From assembly GCA_934481515.1 (NCBI GenBank), contig CAKSPO010000027.1:1-26308 (forward strand): 26,308 nucleotides of DNA, written 5' to 3'. The notes beneath the pieces were generated by a model. It was given only the letters and a program-made list of their open reading frames with translations. It was not told the origin of the DNA and searched no databases. Below are positions 1 to 6,526 of this stretch, piece by piece (positions within the stretch are counted from its first letter, which is position 1; each line of letters opens with the position of its first letter). This stretch comes from an uncultured Eubacteriales bacterium (GTDB lineage: Bacteria; Bacillota; Clostridia; Oscillospirales; CAG-272). The position numbers and the translations under genes are program-made.

Positions 1-1
1 A

Positions 2-502
2 GAAGCCCGAAAGGGCGGGGCAGAGCAAAAGCCGCGGCGGGTTTGCTTTGTCTGCACCGGCAATACCTGCCGCTCCCCCATGGCGGCGGCGGTTGCAAAT
101 GCGCTGGCAGTTCACGCAGCGGAGGAACAAAAGGTGCCGCAGGCAGCGCTGGAGGCGTACAGCGCCGGTCTTTATGCCGCCGAAAATCAGCCGATTTCTC
201 CGCTGGCACTGTCGGCACTGGAGAGCGGCGGCGTCCCGGCAATACCGGGACATGATTACCGCCTGCACACGGCGCATACGCTGACCCCGGAGGAAGCAGA
301 GTCGTTTGACCTTCTGATCGGTCTGACCGGTCGGCACGCAATGGAACTGATGATGCGCTTCCCGCAGAAGGCTGCGGCGGTATGCTGTATGCCGACGGAT
401 ATTCCGGATCCCTACGGCGGCGATGCGGAAACGTACCGGAAGTGCCTGGAGCAGATCGTTGCGGGCGTCCGGAGCCTTCTGTTCGGCGGGGAGACCGCAT
501 GA
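2..502 (+). CDS. Low-molecular-weight protein phosphatase, YwlE-like protein-arginine phosphatase (5' end outside window)
   Basis: The reading frame is open from the left edge, so the start lies upstream. The P-loop CTGNTCRS (nucleophile Cys18, Arg24 counting from the first visible residue) and a late DPYGG motif carrying the general acid identify the LMW-PTP fold. In the family, Thr in CxGNTCR (as in Bacillus YwlE, which also has DPFGG) marks phosphoarginine rather than phosphotyrosine phosphatases, so removal of McsB-type arginine phosphorylation is the likely role; no mcsB is in view. About 13 basic/polar residues precede the first beta strand, longer than usual. This could be the linker of a fusion to an upstream domain such as TsaC/YwlC, a common neighbour, but the upstream sequence is not visible. 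The stop overlaps the rimI start as ATGA. Confidence 0.88.
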   Translation, partial: EARKGGAEQKPRRVCFVCTGNTCRSPMAAAVANALAVHAAEEQKVPQAALEAYSAGLYAAENQPISPLALSALESGGVPAIPGHDYRLHTAHTLTPEEAESFDLLIGLTGRHAMELMMRFPQKAAAVCCMPTDIPDPYGGDAETYRKCLEQIVAGVRSLLFGGETA

Positions 503-945
503 AGGCGGAGCGGTTACGGGAAGAAATGCTTCCGTCGGTCGCAGAGCTGGAGCGGTTGTGCTTTGCGGAGCCGTGGAGCGTCCGCGCCTTGGGGCTTCTC
601 CTGACGGAGGAGGCGGCGGGTGTCGCCGTGCGCTCCGGGGACGGAACGGTGGCGGCATACGGCGGCATTCTGTGGGCGGCGGACGAGGGACAGATTCTCA
701 ATCTCGCGGTGCATCCGGATTTCCGGTGCCGGGGACTTGGGACCATGGTTCTCACGGAACTGCTGGAGATGGCAAAAGCGCGCGGATGCCGGGAGGTTTC
801 TCTGGAGGTGCGTGTCTCCAACCGGGCGGCGATTGCACTGTATGAGCGCGCCGGCTTTTACACCGCCGGAATCCGGCGGCATTTTTACCGCAATCCTGCG
901 GAGGATGCCGCTGTGATGCTCTTTCACCCGGAAAAAACGCAATAA
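499..945 (+). CDS. rimI: Ribosomal protein S18-alanine N-acetyltransferase RimI
   Basis: A 148-residue GNAT protein. The acetyl-CoA loop RCRGLG follows LAVHPDF, and the C-terminal core EVRVSNRAAIALYERAGF is typical of RimI. It transfers acetyl from acetyl-CoA to an N-terminal alanine, classically of ribosomal protein S18; some homologues have wider N-terminal substrates. The ATG at 499 was chosen although the frame is open from 382: it overlaps the upstream stop by 4 nt (ATGA) and has GGGGAG just upstream, so the two are probably translationally coupled. It lies before tsaD, the usual rimI-tsaD order of Firmicutes, where tsaB often stands nearby but is not in view here. Confidence 0.9.
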   Translation: MKAERLREEMLPSVAELERLCFAEPWSVRALGLLLTEEAAGVAVRSGDGTVAAYGGILWAADEGQILNLAVHPDFRCRGLGTMVLTELLEMAKARGCREVSLEVRVSNRAAIALYERAGFYTAGIRRHFYRNPAEDAAVMLFHPEKTQ

Positions 946-1015
946 CCTTTTCGCTCACCCGGAAGAATAACTCCGAGCACCGGATAAATTTAATTTGATT
1001 GGAATTTTTTGAAAG

Positions 1016-2029
1016 ATGTATATTCTTGGAATTGAAAGCTCCTGTGACGAGACCTCCGCGGCGGTCGTGGAGATGGATCCGGGGAAGAGAAGGATCCTTT
1101 CCAATATCGTGGCATCCCAGATTGATGTACACCGTCTGTATGGCGGCGTGGTACCGGAAATTGCCAGCCGCGCACACGTGGAAGCGGTTTCCGCAATTAC
1201 CTACAGGGCACTGGAGGACGCGGGACTGACCCTTAAGGAGATCGGAGCCGTTGCCGTCACGGCGTTTCCGGGACTCATCGGAGCTTTGCTGGTCGGCGTG
1301 AACTTCGCCAAGTCGCTGGCATATGCAAACAGATTGCCGCTGGTTGCGGTCAACCATATTCACGGACACGTGGCGGCGGCATATCTGTCCGACCCGGAAC
1401 TGAAGCCGCCGTTTCTGGCATTGGTCGTTTCCGGCGGGCATACCGCATTTTATCAGGTCAGCGAGGATACGGTTTATACGGAGATCGGCTCCACGCGGGA
1501 CGATGCCGCCGGCGAGGCGTTCGACAAGATCGGACGGGTCATAGGGCTTCCGTATCCCGGCGGCGCGGCGCTGGATCGGTTGGCATATGAAGGCAACCCG
1601 AAGGCGATTGCGCTCCCGTCTCCCGCTTTGCCGGGAGAAACCCTGGACTTCTCCTTCAGCGGAATCAAAACCGCGGCGCTGAACTATCTCAACGGTCTGT
1701 CCCAGAGAGGGGAGACCGTTCCGCGTGCCGACCTTGCCGCCGCCTATACGGAGAGGATCGTGCACGCGATTACGCAAAAAGCCGAACAGGCAATGAAAGC
1801 AACCGGGTATCGGACGCTGGTGCTTGCCGGGGGTGTTGCCGCCAATTCGCATCTGCGCGCGTCGCTGACAAAGCTGTGCGATTCCCATGGCTACCGCCTT
1901 TCGATGCCGGCTACGGGGCTTTGCGGAGACAATGGTGCCATGATTGCGGCGGCAGGATATTTTGAATATTTACGGGGACATTTTTCGGGAACCGCACTCA
2001 ATGCTTCTGCCTCAGACGACGGAATCTGA
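1016..2029 (+). CDS. tsaD: tRNA N6-adenosine threonylcarbamoyltransferase TsaD
   Basis: A 337-residue protein of the ASKHA fold. It opens with LGIESSCDETS, carries the metal-binding HIHGH (His114, His118), then VSGGHT (139-143), and ends with the nucleotide-site block CGDNGAMIAA. With TsaB and TsaE it transfers threonylcarbamoyl from TC-AMP to A37 of ANN-decoding tRNAs (t6A). The usual GPGL loop reads FPGL here (near residue 84), a mild variation outside the metal motif. It starts 70 nt after rimI. The start is fixed by the family N-terminus; the Shine-Dalgarno sequence is poor (GAAAG immediately before ATG), which suggests weak or coupled initiation. Confidence 0.96.
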   Translation: MYILGIESSCDETSAAVVEMDPGKRRILSNIVASQIDVHRLYGGVVPEIASRAHVEAVSAITYRALEDAGLTLKEIGAVAVTAFPGLIGALLVGVNFAKSLAYANRLPLVAVNHIHGHVAAAYLSDPELKPPFLALVVSGGHTAFYQVSEDTVYTEIGSTRDDAAGEAFDKIGRVIGLPYPGGAALDRLAYEGNPKAIALPSPALPGETLDFSFSGIKTAALNYLNGLSQRGETVPRADLAAAYTERIVHAITQKAEQAMKATGYRTLVLAGGVAANSHLRASLTKLCDSHGYRLSMPATGLCGDNGAMIAAAGYFEYLRGHFSGTALNASASDDGI

Positions 2030-2299
2030 GCGGCATTTCCCTGCAAAACGGGATAAGCGCTTTTCCGACCGCTTCCGCCGGCATGGAAAGACACGCAGGA
2101 AAGTTTTTCCACAATTTTTTCCACAGGATGTGGAAAAGTCGGAAGCAGAGCTTGCAGGCTTGCGTCCAAGCGGTCGGATGCTGCCGAAATTCCGGCTTTT
2201 TTGCGGCGGTTTTGTGGAGAAGTCTGTTGCTTTTGTTGAAAGAACCGGAAAAGCAGCCTGTGGAAAACCTGTGGCTGTTCGGAAAAGGAGAAGATAAAA
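2030..2299 (+). promoter_or_regulatory. Intergenic region upstream of rex with a cluster of DnaA-box-like 9-mers
   Basis: No gene is seen in these 270 bp. Four exact copies of TTTTCCACA occur on either strand: 2105-2113 and 2117-2125 on plus, 2129-2137 and 2259-2267 on minus. A one-mismatch copy (TTCTCCACA on minus) lies at 2213-2221. The motif fits the relaxed DnaA-box consensus TTWTNCACA. The second and third boxes form a perfect 9-3-9 inverted repeat. No convincing -35/-10 pair was found. The region ends in the rex ribosome binding site AAGGAG at 2285-2290. Confidence 0.6.
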
Positions 2300-3043
2300 A
2301 TGATGAATGCAGAGGATTCGTTGCATTTTGAGGAGAGCGCGCAGGAGGAGATCAACCGTCCGCAGGTTTCCTCGGCGGTGATCCGGCGGCTTCCGAGGTA
2401 TTTCCGTTATTTGCGGGAACTGATCCGCGAGGGAAAGCTGCGGGTCAGCTCCGGGGAGCTTTCCGAACGGATGGGAGTGACCGCTTCGCAGATAAGGCAG
2501 GATCTGAACTGCTTCGGCGGATTCGGACAACAGGGCTACGGGTATAACGTGAATTATCTGTATGCAAAGATTTGCGAATTGCTCGGAGTCGGCGCAGGAA
2601 TCCGTGCCGTCATCATCGGTGCGGGCGATCTTGGCAGGGCACTGGTGCGCTCTTCCATGTTTGAAAAGCGCGGAGTTGACATCGTTTCCCTGTTTGACGT
2701 TGCCCCGACCCTGATCGGAAACACGGTGGGCGGAATCCGGATCCGCGATATGGCGGAGCTGGAGGATTTCTGCACCCGGAACCCGATCCGGATGGCGGTG
2801 CTGACCCTTCCGAAGGAACATGCGGTTGCCGTAACGGAGCGGCTGGCGGCGCTCGGAGTCACCGGAATCTGGAATTTTACAGGGAAAGAGCTTTCGGAGA
2901 CGACCGGAGGAAACATGGCAATCGAAAACGTACATCTCGGAGATTCACTGATGAGTCTGAACTACGAAATCTGCCGCCGGCAGGAAGCCGGACAGGAAAC
3001 GCCTCCGGCAACAGCTGCCAAAGGGACGCTTCCCGAAACATAA
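2300..3043 (+). CDS. rex: Redox-sensing transcriptional repressor Rex
   Basis: A 247-residue protein with an N-terminal winged helix (VIRRLPRYFRYLREL near 27-41, then SSGELSERMGVTASQIRQDL) and a C-terminal Rossmann domain with GAGDLG at 107-112. This is the standard Rex layout: NADH binding releases DNA, so the protein derepresses fermentative and anaerobic genes when NADH/NAD+ rises. The N-terminal arm and the Thr/Pro-rich tail are slightly longer than usual. AAGGAG with a 9-nt spacer supports ATG 2300. It is followed after 11 nt by the DnaD-domain gene, so a redox sensor and replication proteins are probably co-transcribed. The upstream gap holds DnaA-box-like sites but no clear Rex operator. 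Confidence 0.95.
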   Translation: MMNAEDSLHFEESAQEEINRPQVSSAVIRRLPRYFRYLRELIREGKLRVSSGELSERMGVTASQIRQDLNCFGGFGQQGYGYNVNYLYAKICELLGVGAGIRAVIIGAGDLGRALVRSSMFEKRGVDIVSLFDVAPTLIGNTVGGIRIRDMAELEDFCTRNPIRMAVLTLPKEHAVAVTERLAALGVTGIWNFTGKELSETTGGNMAIENVHLGDSLMSLNYEICRRQEAGQETPPATAAKGTLPET

Positions 3044-3054
3044 AGAGGTAACAG

Positions 3055-4071
3055 ATGATGAAATTCAACTATCGGCAGGAGGTTCTTACGCTTCCCGGGG
3101 CGGTGCTTTCCGCATTGCCGGAAGCGTCCGCAGAAGCCGTCCGGGTTCTGCTCTGGCTTTCATCCGATCCGACCCTTGCGGACAAGCCGCGACAGCTTTC
3201 CGCACTGTCCGGATGCGGCGCGGCAGAGACGCGGAACGCGCTCCGCTTCTGGCAGGAATGCGGAATCCTTTCCTCTGCCTCCGATGCCGAGCCGGAAGCA
3301 GTTCCCGCAATGGCAACCGTAACGGCGCTTCCCGCAAAGAGCGGGACAGAACCTGCAAAGAAAGTTCCTGCTCCGGAGCCGCGCCCCCGCCTGCGCCGCT
3401 CGGATGAATTGCCCAACTATTCTCTGACGGAGCTGAGCGCCCTGATGGAAAAGCGGGCGGAAATGCGGACGCTGGTGGACGAGGCACAGAATATTCTCGG
3501 AAAGATGTTTAATCCGAGTGAGGTCAATATTCTGGTCGGATTGGTGGATTACCTTGGCATGAACGAGGAATGCATTCTGCTGATTCTGGAGTACTGCAAG
3601 CAGATCGGAAAAACCAATCTGCGGGCAATTGAAAAATATGCGTTCTCCCTTGAGGACAAGGGCATTACGGATGTTGCGGCAGTGGAAGTGGAAATCCGCC
3701 GTGCGGAAGCAATGGTCAGCTTTGAGGGCAGAGTGCGTACGCTGTTCGGCATGGGGGCACGTGCACTGACCGCAAAAGAGAAAAAAATGCTTTTCGCGTG
3801 GCTCTCCTACGGATACGGGGAAGAGATTGTCGGCATGGCATACGAGATTACGGTGAACGCGACGGGAGGTGCGTCGGTTGCTTACACGAATTCCATTCTG
3901 GAGCGCTGGCATACGGAGGGACTGAAAACCGCGGAGGAGATTCGCCGGGCACTGGAGGATGAAGCGGCACAAAAGACCCCGAAAAAGAAATCCGCCGGCA
4001 AAGAGCCGGAAGGGGACGAACTGCTGGAGGCTGCTCTGCGCCGGAGTTTCAAGGAAAGACGGGACGACTGA
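3055..4071 (+). CDS. DnaD-domain replication protein with tandem DnaD/DnaB_2 domains
   Basis: A 338-residue protein. Residues 1-75 resemble a small helical/winged-helix module. A Pro/Ala-rich linker (about 76-115) follows, then two DnaD-like helical domains at roughly 125-205 and 225-300. The second ends in the signature YxxxxxxxW (Tyr277 to Trp285), the helix implicated in ssDNA binding in DnaD and DnaB of Bacillus. A lysine-rich tail closes the protein. In Firmicutes such proteins prepare origins or forks for helicase loading. The next gene, 13 nt away, is an AAA+ helicase-loader homologue, which fits a primosome unit. ATG 3055 is immediately followed by a second ATG at 3058; AGAGGT precedes both, so either could start. 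Confidence 0.85.
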   Translation: MMKFNYRQEVLTLPGAVLSALPEASAEAVRVLLWLSSDPTLADKPRQLSALSGCGAAETRNALRFWQECGILSSASDAEPEAVPAMATVTALPAKSGTEPAKKVPAPEPRPRLRRSDELPNYSLTELSALMEKRAEMRTLVDEAQNILGKMFNPSEVNILVGLVDYLGMNEECILLILEYCKQIGKTNLRAIEKYAFSLEDKGITDVAAVEVEIRRAEAMVSFEGRVRTLFGMGARALTAKEKKMLFAWLSYGYGEEIVGMAYEITVNATGGASVAYTNSILERWHTEGLKTAEEIRRALEDEAAQKTPKKKSAGKEPEGDELLEAALRRSFKERRDD

Positions 4072-4084
4072 GAGGAGATAGAGA

Positions 4085-5071
4085 ATGGGATACAACCGGG
4101 AAAATTTCAAACGCATCCGCGCGGAGTATGAGACCAAAGCACTCCGTGCGGAGGAGGAAGCCGAAAACCGGCGGCAGGAGCTTTACGAGGCGGTTCCGCC
4201 GCTTCGGGAGCTGGATGCGCGTCTTTCCGCAGTCGGTTTGCAGATGCTGCAGGTTGCAATGAAGCAGGAGGATGTCGCCGCCGGGGTACAGCGCCTGCGG
4301 GAAGAAAACCAGCGGATTCTGTGCGAACGTGCGGAACTGCTGCGGAAAAACGGATTTCCGGCGGATTACACCGAGCCGCAGTATGAATGCGACCGTTGCC
4401 GGGATACCGGATACGTCGGCGTTCGGATGTGCGACTGCATGCGCCGCAGACTCATGGAGGCGGGAATGGAATCCTCCGGGCTTTCGGGACTTTTGCGCAA
4501 GCAGACCTTTGAAAATTTTTCACTGGATTTCTACCGCTCCGATCCCGCAATCTACCGTAGAATGAGCGAAAACTACCGGAACGTGTACCGCTATGCGCAC
4601 AATTTTTCCATCGAGCCGGGAAAACCGATGCCGTCCAGCCTTTTCTTCATCGGCAAAACGGGACTCGGCAAAACGCATCTCTCCACGGCGGTGGCAGGCG
4701 TAGTCATTTCCCGCGGGTATGATGTTTTTTATAACAGCGCGGTCGGGATGCTGTCGGATTTTGAAAGCCGCCGCTTCGGGAACGGTCTGGCATCGGGCGG
4801 AAGCGACGACACGGCGCGCTACATCGACTGCGATCTTCTGATGATCGACGATCTCGGTACCGAGGTTATCAACCAGTTTACGCTGTCCTGCCTTTACTAT
4901 GTGCTCAACACCCGCCTGAATTTGCAGAAACCGATGATTATCAGCACCAATCTGAAATCCGGGGAGCTGGAACGGAATTACGGAGACCGGATCGCCAGCC
5001 GCCTCACGGGTGAGTTTCAGCTCATCCCGTTTTTGGGAGAGGACATCCGGAAACAGAAGGCGGAAAAATAA
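4085..5071 (+). CDS. DnaC/DnaI-like AAA+ helicase loader
   Basis: A 328-residue ATPase. The N-terminal 90 residues are charged and predicted coiled-coil. A zinc-knuckle-like Cys cluster (C102-x2-C105, C116, C118) follows, as in DnaI-type loaders. The AAA+ core has Walker A GKTGLGKT (190-197), Walker B LLMIDD (251-256), a sensor-1-like ISTN (286-289) and a putative arginine finger region RIASR (302-306). It probably loads the replicative helicase DnaB/DnaC during replication initiation or restart. Pairing with the DnaD-domain gene directly upstream (13-nt gap, AGGAG ribosome binding site) supports this. IstB-type transposition helpers share the fold, but no transposase is nearby and the Cys cluster favours a loader. 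Confidence 0.88.
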   Translation: MGYNRENFKRIRAEYETKALRAEEEAENRRQELYEAVPPLRELDARLSAVGLQMLQVAMKQEDVAAGVQRLREENQRILCERAELLRKNGFPADYTEPQYECDRCRDTGYVGVRMCDCMRRRLMEAGMESSGLSGLLRKQTFENFSLDFYRSDPAIYRRMSENYRNVYRYAHNFSIEPGKPMPSSLFFIGKTGLGKTHLSTAVAGVVISRGYDVFYNSAVGMLSDFESRRFGNGLASGGSDDTARYIDCDLLMIDDLGTEVINQFTLSCLYYVLNTRLNLQKPMIISTNLKSGELERNYGDRIASRLTGEFQLIPFLGEDIRKQKAEK

Positions 5072-5119
5072 CCCCGCAGTTTGGCAGGAGGTTCGTACAT
5101 TCCTCTCTGAAACAAAAAA

Positions 5120-5151
5120 GGCTGTGAAAAAAACCGATGTTTTTCACAGCC
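5120..5151 (-). terminator. Intrinsic terminator-like hairpin, best fitting holA transcription
   Basis: The 12-bp perfect stem GGCTGTGAAAAA (5120-5131) / TTTTTCACAGCC (5140-5151) encloses an 8-nt loop. On the minus strand it is followed by TTTTTT (complement of 5114-5119), so it can terminate transcription coming from holA. On the plus strand no T-run follows. A similar GGCTGTGAAAA hairpin occurs at 12480-12507. Confidence 0.75.
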
Positions 5152-5215
5152 CCTGTCTTGGGTGTTTTTGCCGTCTGCATTTTGTTTTTGATTTCTTGGA
5201 GGCAAAACAGTGGCG

Positions 5216-5286
5216 TTCAGCCGCCGAGACCAACGTCACCGGAGGTGTTAAAAAACTCATTTTGAGTTTTTTGCACCTCCTTTTTT
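5216..5286 (+). terminator. Tag-plus-hairpin element, copy A, terminator for the replication operon
   Basis: A 25-nt tag starting TTCAGCCGCCGAGACCAA (5216-5240) is followed by a hairpin. Outer stem GGAGGTG/CACCTCC (5241-5247/5274-5280), a small internal loop, inner stem AAAAAACTCA/TGAGTTTTTT (5250-5259/5263-5272), TTT loop, then six T. The structure is a textbook intrinsic terminator for the plus-strand genes. The tag recurs next to a similar hairpin at 26245-26308 in the opposite orientation. Confidence 0.8.
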
Positions 5287-5335
5287 CTGTTAAACCATGC
5301 TTCGATCGTTCGATTCTTGATCAGAAGAACCTGTT

Positions 5336-6367
5336 TTACAGCGTGCAGATCAGCTGTTCCAGCGGCGCGTACCCCTGTGGGGAAAGCTTTAGGGACGTAT
5401 CCGCATTCTGACATGCGGCAAGCATCTCTTCCGGTTTGCCATCCGGAATTCTGCGCAAAGCCTTCTGATACAATCCCACCTTGAATTCGTGCAGCTTCAG
5501 AATGCCTGCAATTTCCGCATTGCTCGCACCGTCTGCGGTCATTGCCTGAACGTCAATCATATCACATACCGTTCTTGTGACGTCTCCGAGGATGATGAGC
5601 GGATCCACCCGCCGGAATTTGTAATCGGCGAGGACGGAAAGCGCCGTGTCGGCTCTTCCTTCCATGACCGCGTTTGCAAAGGCAAATGCATCGTATTCGT
5701 TCGCCGGGGTGCAGACCCGCCGCAGGTCCTCCTCGGTCGCTTCCTTCCGCCCGTGCGAAAGGGTATAATAGCTGAGCTTGTCGATTTCGTTTGCAAGGAC
5801 AAACATGCTGTGACCGCAATACTCCGGAAGCTTGGCGCACAGCGACGGAGATGCCTCCACGCCGTTGTGGGCAAAATGCTTCTGCACCCATGCAGTCAGT
5901 TTTGCCGTGGTAGATGGCTCAAACTGAACCGGTGTCAGAATCTCTCCGAGACGGGAAAGCACCGGAGATGGCTTTTTCGGAAGGTATCCCGGATTCAGGC
6001 AGTCCGCCGCCGCAATCAGAAGGAGCACATTGTAGTCGTATTCCCGGAGTCCTTCCAGCGCCGAACAGAGCGCGTCCAGGTCATTCGGTCGCATGGTATT
6101 GAAATTCAGACCGGAAATGGTAATCAGCTTTCGGTCTGCCATCATCGGCACCGGCATCAATGCATCCGGCAAACGTGCGGGATCAAAATCCACGGCGTCC
6201 ATCCGGATTTCATTGAAGAAGGCATAAGCAGGATCCGGGCAGAGCACGTCCCGTGCCGTTTGCACGGCAAAGGCTTTCAGATAGTCCTCCTCTCCGAACA
6301 AAAGGTAACCCGCGCGCGGAGCGGATTTGATTTCTTTCCGGAAATCGGATTCTTTCAGAATTTCCAT
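5336..6367 (-). CDS. holA: DNA polymerase III subunit delta (HolA)
   Basis: A 343-residue clamp-loader delta subunit. It begins with the ESDFRKEIKSAPRAGYLLFGEEDYLK block and continues through the AAA+-like domain (AYAFFNEIRMDA, ISGLNF) to the helical C-terminal collar domain (NEIDKLSYYT, DPLIILGDVTR). As in the family, there is no working P-loop; delta opens the beta clamp within the tau/gamma-delta-delta' loader. The frame is open to 6397, but AAGGAGG (minus strand, 6376-6382) lies 8 nt before ATG 6367, which sets the start. It is downstream of ftsK in the same direction, separated by a hairpin. It converges with the helicase-loader gene across two terminators. Confidence 0.9.
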   Translation of the reverse strand: MEILKESDFRKEIKSAPRAGYLLFGEEDYLKAFAVQTARDVLCPDPAYAFFNEIRMDAVDFDPARLPDALMPVPMMADRKLITISGLNFNTMRPNDLDALCSALEGLREYDYNVLLLIAAADCLNPGYLPKKPSPVLSRLGEILTPVQFEPSTTAKLTAWVQKHFAHNGVEASPSLCAKLPEYCGHSMFVLANEIDKLSYYTLSHGRKEATEEDLRRVCTPANEYDAFAFANAVMEGRADTALSVLADYKFRRVDPLIILGDVTRTVCDMIDVQAMTADGASNAEIAGILKLHEFKVGLYQKALRRIPDGKPEEMLAACQNADTSLKLSPQGYAPLEQLICTL

Positions 6368-6474
6368 ACGTTGAGCCTCCTTGACAAACTTGAACATGAA
6401 CCGGCAGTTCCCGGCAGAAAGCAGAACTCTTTTCCTGCACCTTCGGCAAAGCCTTTGTCGGTGCTTCCTTCGGA

Positions 6475-6520
6475 AAAGCAGGCAGAGCGCAGCCGCGTGC
6501 CGCGTGCTTTCTCTGCCTGC
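6475..6520 (-). terminator. Intrinsic terminator after ftsK
   Basis: On the minus strand GCAGGCAGAG (6511-6520) pairs perfectly with CTCTGCCTGC (6478-6487) around a GC-rich 23-nt loop and is followed by TTTT. It lies just after the ftsK stop, before holA. Confidence 0.7.
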
Positions 6521-6526
6521 AGGAAA

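Noticed and set aside
752..1888. A 378-codon minus-strand frame over rimI and tsaD
   Set aside because: It is antisense to two genes with strong family motifs and has no recognisable domain of its own.
2230..2252. TTGTTGAAAGAACC considered as a Rex operator upstream of rex
   Set aside because: Only one half resembles the TTGT...ACAA type palindrome; the second half-site is missing.
4085..5071. IstB-type transposition helper as the identity of the AAA+ protein
   Set aside because: There is no transposase or terminal repeat nearby, a Cys cluster typical of DnaI is present, and the neighbour is a DnaD-domain gene.
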